Assembly: GCA_029962745.1 (NCBI GenBank)
Contig: CM057169.1
Span: 14,078,744 to 14,142,743, forward strand
Length of the DNA: 64,000 nt
Direction: 5' to 3'
Source of the DNA: Echinometra lucunter
Taxonomy: Eukaryota > Echinodermata > Echinoidea > Camarodonta > Echinometridae
A model generated the notes under the pieces. It worked only from the letters and a program-made list of their open reading frames with translations, was not told the origin of the DNA and searched no databases. A program made the position numbers and the translations under genes. Below are positions 1 through 12,049 of this stretch, piece after piece. Every line of letters starts with the position of its first letter. Position 1 is the first letter of the stretch.

Positions 1-3000
1 TGATATAGGAGCGATTCGCCAAAAAAATAACGATGTTTTACTGACGTCACGAACGGGTTCAACCCTGTCCAAGCAGATGACTTCCCATACAGAATGAACA
101 TAATTGCAGTGTAATTATTTCTCAAATAATAAAGAATTTAGTGTATTATAACATGCTCATTTTTTAACACCATTCTAAAAGGGAAATGAAAGTTTGAAAC
201 CACTTCCAATAACTGAAATCTCATTTATGTAAATATACAGGATAAGAGTTAATGAACAATCAAAGAAACTACACTTTCAAATTGAAATGCCTGCCGAATG
301 ATAGCATGGACGATAGCCACTCCCTCTTTAAACGCCGAACATAGCGCAGTGTGTGCAGCTGAAAATGCAATTGCGTCTATTTTGTTGATTCCTTTATCAC
401 TGTAACGCCTCAATTTCCATCTAAATGATACCATGAACGGGGTTTAGGGAAAAGAATAGATTAAACATTTAGACTGATGCTAATGGAGTGAAAGAAATAA
501 CTGAATAGAGGATGACAAAAGAGGCACTGAAAATGTGTGAGATGTAATGGGACATCGTCTGCTTCTGTAATTAACATCCCGCCCGTGACGTCACACATCT
601 CAGCGGTGTTTAAAGAGCTCTTGGGTGCTATGTCGGGGCTGTATTTTAGCGCCTGCTAATTGATAATAATTAATACTTCGAATATCTCTAAGCGATGTAT
701 TTTGACAAACTTGTTCAATCTAAGCTTCATCTACGCAATTATGAAAATTGAGTCAGTTTTTAAATCAATGAATGTCTACTTTAAAACTAAAGCAAATCTC
801 AATCGATATGGCAAATAAAGGCATTAACATCCCAAAATTTACTTCTCGGGAAGCTCTGCTTAAAAACAATCATGAACCAACTAAATATTAGAGCAGTTTA
901 ATTCCACTAAATACATGCAGACCAAAATCAAATTATTTGTGCAGTACATTATTATACATATTGCTGAGATACATACAAACGCGTTACCATACATTGAAAA
1001 AAAAAAATAAAGAAATGCATTTTATGCAGACAAAATCATCACACATCTGAATATATTAATTTAAATTTAAGATTACGTATAAAACATTCTTGCTTACAAG
1101 CATATCAAAACTTGATTACATCACATATTCCTGCTTACAGCATGTCAACACTTATTTACATAACATTTAACGAGCACTAGCATTTAAGTCCCATAAATAC
1201 ATATACATGTATTCATCATTACAATCTTATAAAATACACAAACTTTAGGGAACTCCATCCTGACATCAATTCAATTCGAAAGGACTTGTTTGAATCAACT
1301 TATTGTGAGGCTTTAAAGGCATACAGTCTGCAGTTTCCATGGCAATGGGTCATAATTCGCTGACACCATGCTTGGTGGAAAATGATGGAAATACCAGTGA
1401 CGGTTAAACAAATCTCTAACACAGCAAACAGGCGGTCTCTTTTTCTCATGAACATGAGATGATGACATTACCATATGGGGTGATGGGTGGAAAATTACAA
1501 AAGGCATGTTGGTCATAAAACCAAAAATCCCCCTCTGAGTGCTTGACAACACCTGTTATTGGGTAAACATCCAAATGGTGTCAAATTATTCCCCATGAAA
1601 AACAGAGGATTATATATCTTCAGTATTCCCTTAAACTGCCATATATCTGTATTTTGCTCTCCAAGTCTACCAATGAGCCGCTGCTATAACAGGCAAGTTT
1701 CTGGCATCTTGGTCTCCAACCTTTCTGTTCTAGGCAAACATAAAGTTTAGTGCATATTCTTGGACAGTTCCCAGATATTTTGCAAAAGACAATGAATGAA
1801 GCATGAGGTATGTGTAACAGTCCACATCTTTTAATGACTTGGCCTTAGATCAACCAATAAATTTTAGAAATCCCAAGAATTCCAAAGAGATTTGTCCTTT
1901 GCAACAGAAATACCCCACATAAGGTGTATTCAAAGATAAAAATGAATAAATATCTACTTAGTCTCAGTCCAACTAAAATGCATAAAGAAATTAAAATTTC
2001 AAAAAAAAAACATATACAATTCCACTGCCCTAGACAAATTATAATCAGCATACTTTCATCAATGCAAATGTCACGACTAGTTTGTAAAAAGATGTAACAA
2101 CTTTCGAACATTACAATGCTTGCACAGAACACACTGACTTCAGTTTTTCTAGATACAGAATGGTAGGAAGATCAAATAATTTCACATTTTTAAAACATTA
2201 AGACAAGATACACAGTATTTAATAAATCAGACACAGGCACCAGTACTAATTGGAACATGTCATGGGTATGGCCCATGCCAAGGTGCTTCTCACAGAGACT
2301 CCAACCCCAAGCATCTTCTAAGCGGGAGATTCTCCCGTCTGGACCCCTGAGCAAACTGGAGACTCGATCTGATCATGCAAAGATGCGTACATCACAAGCG
2401 CGAAACGAAAAATTAGGCCTATAGACGCCTATCTTGGCAAGTATTTTTGAACATGTGACAACCTAAATGAGGAATAATCCACTGATGAAATATCACAAAT
2501 ATTTGTTTTACATTTTAAGAGGGAGAAAATGCATATTAAGTGGGAGAAACATTGCCCCCACACAGCTAGAGTGGGAGAAACTGGAACTCAAGCGGGAGAT
2601 TTTGCAAAAATGGCCTCAAAGCAGGAGAGTTGGAGGTCTCTGTTCTCGTAATAATCACATACATTTGATAAGCATATACAAATACTCCTTTGTGATCTGG
2701 CTTTTTTACGTGCATGAGGAAATGAGTATTGTGTCTCACCGAAAAAGGGTTTTGTAAAACCGTAAAACCACAAACTTCTGTGCAATGAGAAATTACATTG
2801 ACATAAATGTCATATTGTACCTCCAATATTTCAAGACTCTTGGCCACTGGCAAAATTCATGAAGTTCAAAGGAATACAAGATTCCAGCTTCAGTTTGATG
2901 GTAATGTTTTGTAATATGCAGTAGAGAACCAGAGATGTAGACATACAATAAATTTACTAGACAGAAAAGCAGCCCGTGCGTCTCTTTCAGATCATATGAA

Positions 3001-3340
3001 GGGGCCGCTAAGCACCCATCATCGCCATATCGATGATATCAATAACACTGTTACAACATCAATTATTCATTTTTGATCATGAACACTGATGGATGCTTAG
3101 GTCGGCCTTCTAAATGGATCTGGACAAAATAGCGGAGCTTTAGGGGCCTGACCAGAGATGTAGAAGAAAAACAACAACAGAAACCTCCCCCAAAGAATCA
3201 CCATTCATAAACCCAAGATCTTATATGGGGATGCTCCTGTATTCATAAAGTTGTAACAAATACAGAAGGAAAGAAAAAAAAAATCAGTAAAATCCTGTTT
3301 CTGGACATATGATGGGTACCCCTAGATTTTGTTTTTTTTT
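1..3340. other. No gene recognised; AT-rich non-coding DNA
   Basis: No open frame here looks like a conserved protein. A 61-codon minus-strand frame at 249-434 has no visible splice context and was not accepted. Short diverged repeats containing GCGGGAGATT occur at about 2,317-2,335 and 2,591-2,602. The part nearest 3.3 kb may include the distal 3' UTR of the minus-strand CREG gene, but its end is not certain. Confidence 0.4.
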
Positions 3341-3351
3341 GTTTGTATGTT

Positions 3352-3357
3352 TTTATT
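3352..3357 (-). terminator. Possible poly(A) signal of the CREG gene
   Basis: The minus strand reads AATAAA here, about 570 bases downstream of the CREG stop codon. No other clear AATAAA was noticed on the minus strand between the stop and this point. The assignment is inferred from position only. Confidence 0.25.
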
Positions 3358-3923
3358 TGTAAAGTGTACCCTAGCAATTACAATCATCCCTTTGACTAAG
3401 TACTGGTAGAAACAAGTAACAGTACTTAGATACCTATGGAAGCTTCTAAACGCAGACTGTCTCTACATTCAGATCCAACTCATTAAGCAATTTTTTCTGT
3501 CGGTTTCAATTCTGGGTTAATTGCACTAACAAAGTATAGTATACATATCTGATGAGGTCTTCAAGGCAAAATAAATGCAGACAAAGGCATTGCAGAACTG
3601 TTGGGTAATTTCTCAATCTGCGTACGAGTTAAGAGTGCAACATATCATTATAGGCCCCAGTGCATTGAAAAATAATTACCAAAAATACAAACAACATACA
3701 CACACACTCAGGCCATAGCTAGGTGAGACAAATAGTTATGTCACTGGAAGTAGCTCACTGATTGTTCAGTCAGATTGTGGAACTCCAAACAGTTCCTTCC
3801 ATTAGAGATTGTATGTAGGAGGGAATTATTTAGAGCTCCATGATTTGACTGCCATTGTGTATGCCGGCATACATGTGTCACAACTGTTTCTCTCATTATG
3901 CTATGGCTCTAACATGATCGCCA

Positions 3924-4126
3924 TCAAGGCTTTGCATTGTAGTAATCATCAACAGTTAGCGATGATCCACCCCCATAGTAGTCTAAAATCCAGACATCGC
4001 TGATGATGAGCTTCTTAAAACCAAAGTTGTGACTGCTGGGCCAGCTGGGCATGATGGGGTGACGGGTGAAGAGGGCCTCCTTCGCAAATGCTGCTTCCTG
4101 GGTGTCGGTTACATGGACCAGTTTGC
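3924..4126 (-). CDS. CREG1: CREG-like gene, last coding exon
   Basis: Completes the phase-1 codon as Gly, giving GKLVHVTDTQEAAFAK, then the diagnostic RHPIMPSWPSSHNFGF and WILDYYGGG, and ends YYNAKP-stop (TGA). The acceptor reads CTTTTAG. Length and order match the family's C-terminus. Confidence 0.93.
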
Positions 4127-7100
4127 CTAAAAGTAAAACAATGTGCATAGATCTATGAAAATGAATACTAGTGACTGTTATCGGAAATACTACATCTAAG
4201 TTACAACAGAAGGGAACAATCAAAGATGAGACCTCAGCAACTACAGGTATGGTCACATGGTCAGTCGTATTTTTAAACAATGGGGAGTAAAACAATGACG
4301 AGAGTTCGTATGAGACCGAAACAAAAACTCAAAATTTTGAAAATACTAGCTAGTAGTCTGCATCTGCATCAGAAGAGTGGACAGGCTCAAATCATTATCA
4401 ATCGAAATGCTTGTCAGGTGTCTGAACTGTGAGACTACCATCTTGCCTGTGCAGTAGCTGCTCCTAAAACAGCCCTAGAATGGCAAGTTTTTACTTTGAA
4501 CTGTGCTTGAGTATCAAATGGAGCCTGTGCATACAGACTAGCTAACACATGACCCTGAGTAAGGACCAGTTTTGGAGTTAACTAAAAGCTTGCTTGAGGT
4601 TTTGAAACTACACTAAAATAACACACGATCTGAAACTACAGAGATGAACTTATGGTGTCAAAACCACTTGTAAACTTTAAGTTTGGGTTACAAGTGTGAA
4701 CGTCACCAATGGCAATGGTTGAAAAATACCCTTCTGGAGGAAAGTATATCAACATGTGACTTTCTACTAGGGGTGCAGTTGTTAAATGGGTAGATGTCAA
4801 GGAAATAGCTGTCTTGACACGCTTTTATAATAATAATAATAATAATAACCCTTATTTACCCAGGGTAGCCACTTCAGCTTTATCAGCTGATCTTCCAGCG
4901 GGCCCCGCATAACATAATATGTTATTATTACCCTTCTCCATTCTTAAATGCCGAGCGCTTGGCTATAAGGCAGAAGGTCCCATTTTTGTAAGTCTTTGGT
5001 ATGACTTGGACGGGGATCGAACCCACAACCTCCCGTTCATGAGGCGGACGCTCTATCATTGAGCCAACATTACATTAGTAATATACAGGGCTTACTTAAT
5101 TATTTATATCCTCACTCTTCTACATTGTATATACCTATACCCTTCAAAATCTGGAAAAAGGGCAACCCCAAATGGGTAAAAAATCCTGTTCTTTATTTCT
5201 TTTTATCCTATTTTCAAGCCCAAAATCCTATTTTTTGTTTCAAATTTTGAAACATCCAACAGTATAATTCCTATGTCACTCTGCATATTCTAACTGAAAT
5301 GCAACATTAGTAATATACAGGGCTTACTTAATCATTTATATCCTCACTCTTCTACATTGTATTTCTTCAATTAAAATAATCTACAATACAAAATACATAG
5401 GTAGAACATACTGAGCAGTGGGGTAAATTTCAATGTTGATGAGAAAATATACAAAAAAATAAAAATAACATATGAGTATTAAAGAATCATTCTTACAAGT
5501 TTCAAAAATCCTATTTCAATAGGAAAAATCCTATTTAGTGTCATATTCCCCTTTAAAATCCTACTAAATAGGATAAAATCCTACTAATTGGCAGCTCTGA
5601 AAAGGGGTATTTCATAAAGCTGTTTGTACAGTTATGAATGACTTTACAAACCACTTGGTCAAGTGCCAAATGGGATGCCCAAAGCTTTTCCTGATTTTTT
5701 AACAAAGTATGACTGCATTTCCCATAATGTCTATCAAATTGTGGCAAAGTATATACTCCGCAATAAAAATGTTTGTAAACAATAGCAATGTGAATCTACG
5801 TCTGCAAATTTCACCTTCAGATGATGCAATTGATTATGATTAAGAATTACATTTGGCTCGCCATATTCAAGTAACTTTATGAGCAGCTTTATGAAACACC
5901 CCTAGGCAGTATATAAAGACAATGCACAAAAGCTAAGTTTTGAGTTACGGAAATATGGCTCCACTGACAATACAGAAGCTTAATAATGTCCCTCACTTGA
6001 TATAAGAGTAAATGCAAAGGAAGGACAAACTTAAGTTCAATCCTCTTTACCGAAAAGCATCAACCTCGCACACAGGGGGCTCTCCGGATCAGATGACGAT
6101 GTCACCGCACATTCTCCAATTTCGCTAAACTCTGCCTCACTGAAGCTCAATGTCACGTTGGGGTTCTTGGCGACGTCGTGCATGATGCTGTCAATCTCTG
6201 CCAGGTAGAAGTAAGGGGTGCCAGAGCTGTTGCCAAGGGGACCATCGGAGATGGATGCAGGAGCCGGGAAGGAGCGGCCCAGGATCTCAGGCTTTGTGGA
6301 GAATGTTGCTATGACCGTCCAGTTAGCCTAGATAGGATATATCAAAGTAATGTCTGTCACAACTATTTCATTACCAGTAATATAAGACCGCTTATCAAAA
6401 GTCTGGTCCCACGTCTTTGTCTTCTCCCCGACTGTTCTTTTACATCGGCTTTCCTGATCCCCCATTGTTTTGTCTATGGAGGAATGGGAGGATCGGAGGG
6501 GAAAAGATGCCGAGTGGGAAAGACGCTAAAGGCTGTATTCCAAATTGGCTCTGACTTTTGATAAGGTGCCTAATCATGCACATCATCATATATTTTGGAT
6601 CTTGGATTGCTGTCCTCGCTATTCTAAAGGGAGATCAGGGGAGCGTTTTATGAAGTATCTTGTCAGTGAAGTTAACTGACAACTGTAATAAGCTACTGAA
6701 ATCCTGGCATCTGATTGGCTGACAGCCACATCATGAAACGCTCCCCTGACATTCTAAACTGGAAAATGTTGCTATGATTGCCTGGTTAGCGGGCAAAACA
6801 TGTCGAAGTAATGTTTATCACTAGTACTGATTTATTACTGGATTGTGGTAATATAATCATGCACATCATTTCAAATCTTTAGGATCTCGGATTGTAGCCC
6901 TCAATATTCCGCAGGAAAATTTGAAATTTAAACTGGAGAATGTTGCTACGATTGCCCAGTCAGCTTAGACAAAACTTATCAAAGTAATGTCTATCACTAC
7001 TGTTTTATTACCAGTAATATAATCATGCATATATATTTTTGGATCTTGGATTGCTCTCCTCACTATTCCAAAGGGAGATTTGACATTCTAAACTGCAGAA

Positions 7101-10100
7101 TGTTGAGCTATGATTACCCAGTTAGCTTAGTCAAAACATGTCAAAGTAATGTTTATCACTACTAATTTATTACTGGTAATACAATCATGCACATCGTTCA
7201 AATGTTTTGGATCTTGGATTGCTGCCCTCAATATTCCAAAGGGAATTCTGAAATTTAAACTGGAGATTGCCTGGATTGCTGGATACTGGATTGCCCAGTT
7301 AGCTTAGACGGAACATGCCAAAAGTAGTGTTTATCACTACTGTTTTACCAACAATATCATCATTGATACAGATATTTTGTATCTTGGATTGCTGTCAAGA
7401 CGTTTGCTGTCCTATTATTCCAAAGGGAAATTCTGAACTTTTAAACTGGAGCTTAGGTTATGTAATTGTAAGTGGATGCTAGTCTTTGGACCAAATGTAT
7501 TATCATGCAATCATTTTATAATAAGGTGATATGGATCCTTATCAAATGATTGGCTGAGATCTATCATGTGACCAGTCTTGAATTTTGCCTGGCAGCAAAA
7601 GTTGCTAATGACGGGTACTTATGACCGGTACTAGTGACCGCCGAAAGGTTTCTTTGCTTCATTTGGCTTTCCATACTACATAAAAGCTGAGGCGAATGCC
7701 ACCATTTTATGAAAAAAAATAATGCACATGATTTGGTGAGGAGTTATTAAGAAAAATCCACCCTCTGTCAAAAAACACACCCGGCTTAGCCTTGTGTGTT
7801 TCAGACTGTTCCAAATTTACTTTTCGGTGGATAATTCTTACAAATGCCCTCTTTCATGTGCATTATTTGTATTAATAATCGCCTAAACAGAATCGCATTA
7901 CACTGTATGGACCAAGAATGACTATATTTTTCTTCCTGAAACAGAAGGAGGTATTTCCAGTTCTGAGCCCTGTTTCATAAAACTTGTTATCAGTAACAAC
8001 TGCCACATTTCTATGACAAATTTGCTCTCAGCCAATCAGATGCAAGGATTTCAGTAGCTTATAACAGTCACTGCAATTTGTTATTGATAACGAGTATTAT
8101 GAAACGGAAACGGGGCCCTGGGACAGGCTAAAAATTATTTGTGAGTTTTCTCGTTCTCTGTTTGTGTAATTTAGGAAGAATATCATATTAGAAAGGTTTC
8201 CTGAAATGGATTGCTCTTCCATTAACCTCATATTTGAAATGAGATGAATAACAGACGAAGCCTTCATGTGCGGTCCCATATTTTATGTGCTGCATGTGCC
8301 TTTTGGAGAAAGAGAATAACAGAATTATCAATTTGATGATTTCAAAATCTACAACTAATCTACTTTTCCCAGCTAGCTTGGAGACTTTTTCATTCCAAAC
8401 ATGATCACATGACCAGGACTCAGCTTTACCTTTAAAGGCATTGGCTAACATTGTTATGATTTTAAAAAAATCTCATTTTGTTACTTAAAAATGGGATAAA
8501 CATTAGGGTTATAGTGTAAAAATACCAGTGTGAAAGTTTCAGAGCATAATATCCACGGGAAGTATTTTTAAATATTAGAAATGTGAACCAATGTTTGAAA
8601 AATATACGAGGGTCGGTTGCATATACCCAACGTAAAAGGAGTGCGCATGCGCACATGACTCAACGGACCGCACTGTGCGTATTGACGTATCACGCGGCGG
8701 AAGGCAAGTAACGGTATTTTTGAATTCGTCCAAACGGTCCTCTTAGTTCAGTGTCTCTCGAGACGAAAACTAATAAAATCGCGGTTTGCGTCTAATTTAC
8801 AGCTTTTCCTTCCAAATTATGGTTGGTTTCAGGGTTTTTGAGTATAAATACAAGAACTCATACACATGTTTCATCTTAGTTTGAGAATTTTTTAAATCAG
8901 CTGCTCACAAAGTTAGCCAATGCCTTTAATTTGAGGAAAGATATTCATCACCAATTTAATGTCTTGAAGTGCAGTTACGACACTGTTTAAAGTCTTGGTG
9001 GCAAAAAGGAGTAAGATAAAACTCCAGTAAAACCCCATTGTTCTCACGAGGTAATAAATCAAGGGTCTGATGGACAGAGTTCAAGTTACATGTAGTTGCT
9101 AGACTCGGAGGCAGCAGAAGCCCCTTCTCAAGTTTAGTTTAGAGTCCACCCCTCAACTGTCATCCCACCACTCGGGGAGTCCACAGTTCTTACCTTCAAT
9201 ATCAAATTTATCCCCCAAAAGAATGATGTTTTCCTGACTTAAATGATAATAATAATAGGCATGTGTAAGGCGCCATCTACCTAGAAGAGTTCTATTCTGA
9301 GGCGCACAAGAAAAGAAAAGAAAAGAAGACATAAGAGGGTTTCGATGAGTGTCAAAGTGCCTAGTATTTAAAGGTTTCTAAAAATGGTATGATTCTCAAA
9401 GCCACTGGTAGATTGTTCCAAAGAGAGGGTGCTGCAGCTGAGAAAGCCCTTACACTACAGGCTACTCGCATCTTGGGAATCTTATGAAGATACTGATGTC
9501 ATGATCTAAGACTACGAGCTGGTGTTTAGGGCATAATAAGGTCTTGCAGATAGCTTGGAGCCAATCCATTGACAGCCTTCCATGTAAGGAGAAGGATTTT
9601 GAATTCTATGCGCTTGCGGATTGGCAACCAGTGCAGCTTTTTTAGAACAGGAGAAATATGGTCATATTTAGATGTCCCTGATAAAACGCGGGCAGCTGCA
9701 TTCTGAGCATGTTGAAGTTTGTCAAGATTGCATGAAGTAATACCGAAAAGAAGTGCATTGCCATTTGCCAATATCCAGTCGAGATAAAACAAATGAATGT
9801 ATTATTATAGCAGCAGACTTAAAAGTGTCTTACGAAAATAAAATGTACATTTTCAAAATGCCATCCAGGGCTAGATGCAAACTATTAAACTATTGACGGA
9901 AAGAAAAGCCAAATACATTGGTCCCATAAAAATGCATAAAGTCTCTTAAAAAGATATGTTAGAGAGAAAAGTAGAAGGAACTAGACCAAGAGGAAGACCC
10001 AGAATCAACTGGGAACAGAACATCAAGAATCGAATATAATTTGTAGCATGACTTTCTGCAACTTTGTGTACCTTGATTGTTTTTTATGTATATATTTATC

Positions 10101-11590
10101 ATTGTTTTGCGTCTTAAAATGATTTTGTAATACTGAATCAGTTGTTATTGTTGCTGTTTTTTCATAAAATAATAGTTCATGATATTTAATTTTAACAGGG
10201 GGGCCTACACCCTACAAGCTCTGCTTTTTAGTCGGCCCTCCTTCCCTTTCAATTTTTTTGTTCGAATTCATTGAATTGTGCAAGTTTATCTATATGCATG
10301 TTAATATGTGAAGTAAACTGTACCATCATTGTAAATATGAAAAATTGAAAGAGGAAAATAAATTAATTGAACTTAATTGAATTGAATTGAATTGAATTGA
10401 ACTGGAGTGGGGAGAACTGCAGGAGTGTCCTAGAATGGCAAAAGACAAGATTTATACATGGAGAGATCTACATGTACAGTACAGTACAGAAGAAGATATG
10501 TCTACCTGGACAGAAGTGAACCTTAATGTACACTCACCTTGTGGACTATGTACCTGGCCCGCCTTGCCTTATCATAAAATGGAGGCCTTGTTGACGTGCT
10601 GGAGGTCTACAGATTAATAAAGCAAACAGAAATCATGTTTTTCTCTGCTGACGACAATGACCTTATTTCATATCTAGCTCTTTTACCTACGGTGTTGCTA
10701 CTGTATGAGTCCATCTCACCACAGATTTCCTTAAAGTGATTACACAATGGTAAAAATTTTTTGATATATGATCGAGAGTAGAATTCTAAGAAGAATAACA
10801 TTCAAAATTTGATGATTTTCAATCGAAATCAATGCATTTTGATAATTTTCTCATAAAAAGTCAAGAGTTGGCCAAAAAATTTGAGTTATGAGGAATGACG
10901 TAAAAGTGGGTACCCAGCTTCGCGCATTGCAGTTGTGCTGCGCGCTAGACTTTATAATATGTACATGTATTATACCTTGCACGCATATTGCTAGAATTGC
11001 GCGAGCAAGGTACCCACTTGACGTCATTTTGACGTCAAAGTAGGTACCCAGTTGAAACTGGGACACAGCTGAGGGGTCAAAAAATATCCTGAAATCTTAC
11101 CACATTTGGGGGTTTCCTTGGCAACACGACTTAAAAAAAAATTTAGGCAGAAGATTTTCTGCTGATGAAATCATGCTCTTTTAAATGAACTAACATTGTT
11201 TCAGCATTGGGTACCCCCTTTAATATCATTTCAATTGTCCATATAAAGTGTCCCTTCCCGCATGTTTTGAGACCAAATCCACGACGCCTGGGCATGCGGT
11301 TCTGAAGTTACGCATAATTTCATTACTGATATTATCAAGGACTTTTAAGTAACTGACAAGTAAAATTAGTATGTACATGTATATCTACTGGATGCAAAAA
11401 ATTGTCAGGGTGACAGCACACATAGCTCACTGTGTGCAAAAATGACTTGGGTTTAATGTGGACAAACTGACCAGATAATTACCTCTGCTTTCAGCAGTTT
11501 GATGGCATTGTCTTGCTGCGTCGGGATGTTGGACAGAACTGCAGAGACACAGCAAATGACCATGAAAACGATGACCGACCAGTGACCCAT
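3924..11590 (-). CDS. CREG1: CREG1-like secreted glycoprotein gene, four coding exons
   Basis: The spliced product is 218 residues, close to vertebrate CREG1 (about 220). Coding exons on the minus strand are 11590-11483, 10606-10538, 6327-6051 and 4126-3924. Junction phases are 0, 0 and 1, all with GT/AG borders. The start MGHWSVIVFM begins a hydrophobic signal peptide. Family hallmarks are RARYIVHK then NWTVIATFS, SDGPLGNSSGTPYFYL, SPLCARLMLFGK, LFTRHPIMPSWPSSHNFGF, and VWILDYYGGG near the C-terminus, before the final YYNAKP. CREG proteins adopt an FMN-binding split-barrel fold without proven FMN use, and act as secreted/lysosomal glycoproteins affecting growth and differentiation. Three N-X-S/T sequons (NWT, NSS, NVT) fit a glycoprotein. 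Introns are loaded with MITEs, a SINE and LINE tails. I cannot separate CREG1 from CREG2 orthology by eye. Confidence 0.92.
4831..5068 (-). mobile_element. tRNA-derived SINE in CREG intron
   Basis: Read on the minus strand, the element begins with a tRNA-like head: A-box-like TGGCTCAATGATAGAG, then B-box GGTTCGATCCC. A tRNA-unrelated body follows, ending in GGGTAAATAAGGG and an (ATT)n tail at 4831-4848. Head, body and simple tail in this order are the standard SINE layout. It lies in the last CREG intron. Confidence 0.75.
5071..5364. repeat. Direct repeat of about 57 bp
   Basis: The segment beginning TTAGTAATATACAGGGC at 5071 recurs at 5305 with one or two changes, 234 bp apart. The second copy stops after about 57 bp. 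The intervening sequence and the flank up to 5,580 are rich in the short motif AAATCCTATTT. This is probably a partial tandem duplication. Confidence 0.6.
5603..5903. mobile_element. Foldback MITE (TTTCATAAAGCTG family)
   Basis: The ends are inverted copies: AGGGGTATTTCATAAAGCTG at the left and its near-complement CAGCTTTATGAAACACCCCT at the right. The interior has no coding signal. It is related in terminal sequence to the elements at 6636, 7968 and 37824. Confidence 0.7.
6051..6327 (-). CDS. CREG1: CREG-like gene, coding exon 3 (core of the split barrel)
   Basis: 92 codons plus one base. It opens with the motif NWTVIATFS and carries SDGPLGNSSGTPYFYL and NPNVTLSF. The acceptor reads TATCTAG and the donor TTCG|GTAAAG. 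The 5' edge of this exon has been copied several times into the upstream intron (see the repeat at 6302-7338). Confidence 0.92.
6302..7338 (-). repeat. Tandemly copied CREG exon-3 edge and intron
   Basis: The genuine exon-3 start and adjoining intron (6302-6360) reappear at about 6762, 6936, 7096 and 7288. Each copy keeps GTTGCTATGATTGCCCAGTTAGC-like exon sequence, followed by the intronic CAAAGTAATGTYTATCAC segment. Spacing is about 160-190 bp, apart from the first interval, where a MITE has inserted. Three copies keep an AG at the acceptor position on the minus strand (CTAAG). They look like decayed partial exon duplications rather than used exons, because the rest of exon 3 is absent. Confidence 0.75.
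6636..6748. mobile_element. Foldback MITE (GGGGAGCGTTTCATGA family)
   Basis: The left end CAGGGGAGCGTTTTATGAAG and right end CATGAAACGCTCCCCTG are inverted copies. The interior shares GCATCTGATTGGCTGA with the complement of the element at 37824. It lies inside the CREG exon-edge tandem repeat, so it is younger than that duplication. Confidence 0.75.
7968..8115. mobile_element. Foldback MITE (GTTTCATAAAAC family)
   Basis: The ends read CCCTGTTTCATAA and TTATGAAACGG with inverted complementarity. The interior shares GCCAATCAGATGCAAGGATT with the element at 37824, showing one family in at least three copies. Confidence 0.7.
8436..8925. mobile_element. TTAA-flanked MITE, AGGCATTGGCTAAC termini
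   Basis: TTAA at 8432-8435 and 8926-8929 flanks a 490-bp element whose ends, AGGCATTGGCTAAC and GTTAGCCAATGCCT, are perfect 14-bp inverted repeats. TTAA target duplication is characteristic of the piggyBac and Kolobok superfamilies; an AGG start fits Kolobok better. No transposase is present. Confidence 0.8.
9240..9792 (-). mobile_element. CR1/L2-like LINE, 5'-truncated 3' end
   Basis: The minus strand encodes the typical C-terminus of CR1/L2 reverse transcriptase: LQHAQNAAARVLSGTSKYDH, then PVLKKLHWLPIRKRIEFKI and GLAPSYLQDLI. After a stop at 9526 the frame continues recognisably (RAFSAAAPSLWNNLPVALR). The element ends in an ATT-type tail near 9246. It is a dead fragment in the CREG intron. 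Confidence 0.85.
9880..10405 (+). mobile_element. LINE 3' end with (AATTG)n tail
   Basis: Around 9950-10035 the plus strand encodes KVEGTRPRGRPRINWE, a C-terminal signature common in animal non-LTR retrotransposons. An AT-rich 3' UTR with GGGGGGCCTACACCCTACAAG follows, then an (AATTG)n tail at about 10363-10402. Two adjacent tails may have been merged here. Confidence 0.55.
10538..10606 (-). CDS. CREG1: CREG-like gene, coding exon 2
   Basis: 23 codons between an acceptor reading CTGTAG and a donor reading AAG|GTGAGT, phase 0 on both sides. It ends RARYIVHK, the start of the conserved CREG domain (family pattern A-R-Y-x-x-H). It was too short to stand out as an open frame and was found by looking for this missing motif. 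Confidence 0.85.
11483..11590 (-). CDS. CREG1: CREG-like gene, coding exon 1 (signal peptide)
   Basis: 36 codons from ATG at 11590. A hydrophobic stretch (VIVFMVICCVSAVLS) makes a signal peptide, followed by an acidic/amphipathic segment ending KLLKAE. The donor reads GAG|GTAATT, phase 0. The ATG was chosen because it is the first methionine that puts the hydrophobic segment at the N-terminus. Confidence 0.85.
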
Positions 11591-12049
11591 CCTTAGACAC
11601 TAGTAAATACTGAACTGTCTTCAAAGTGATGGGTGGGAAGGAGGAGGCAAGCAAAGAAAGAAAGAGTTATTTCATACTTTGAAGTGTGGGAAAAAAACTA
11701 GCAACATATATAAGGAGAAAAGTAAAGTTTAAAGTGTCCACCCAAATGAGTGTGTAAGCATGAAACATTCAGAAATTTCCTTGTATGGTAATTCCTAGTT
11801 TCCTAGCTGTTAAATCATTCCTGGGGGAATGCTTCCAACATGACATGCTATTAACCAGCGTCCGCAAAAAGTGTTGAAAAGGGTTTGTTTTCAACCATAC
11901 GGTGTCATCGTTTTCCATAAAAAAAAAACGGGTATTTTTTTAGCTTCATTGCCGTTTAGGGACTAGGGTAGGCCTACTCAAGCTTCTTAGCAGGATTTTC
12001 AATACATGTGGTGGAAATGTAACGTTCGCCCTTGTTTTGGTCGGGTAAC

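Noticed and set aside
249..434. 61-codon minus-strand frame (DKGINKIDAIAFSAAHTALC)
   Set aside because: Looks protein-like in composition, but no acceptor or donor, no partner exon and no family match were found.
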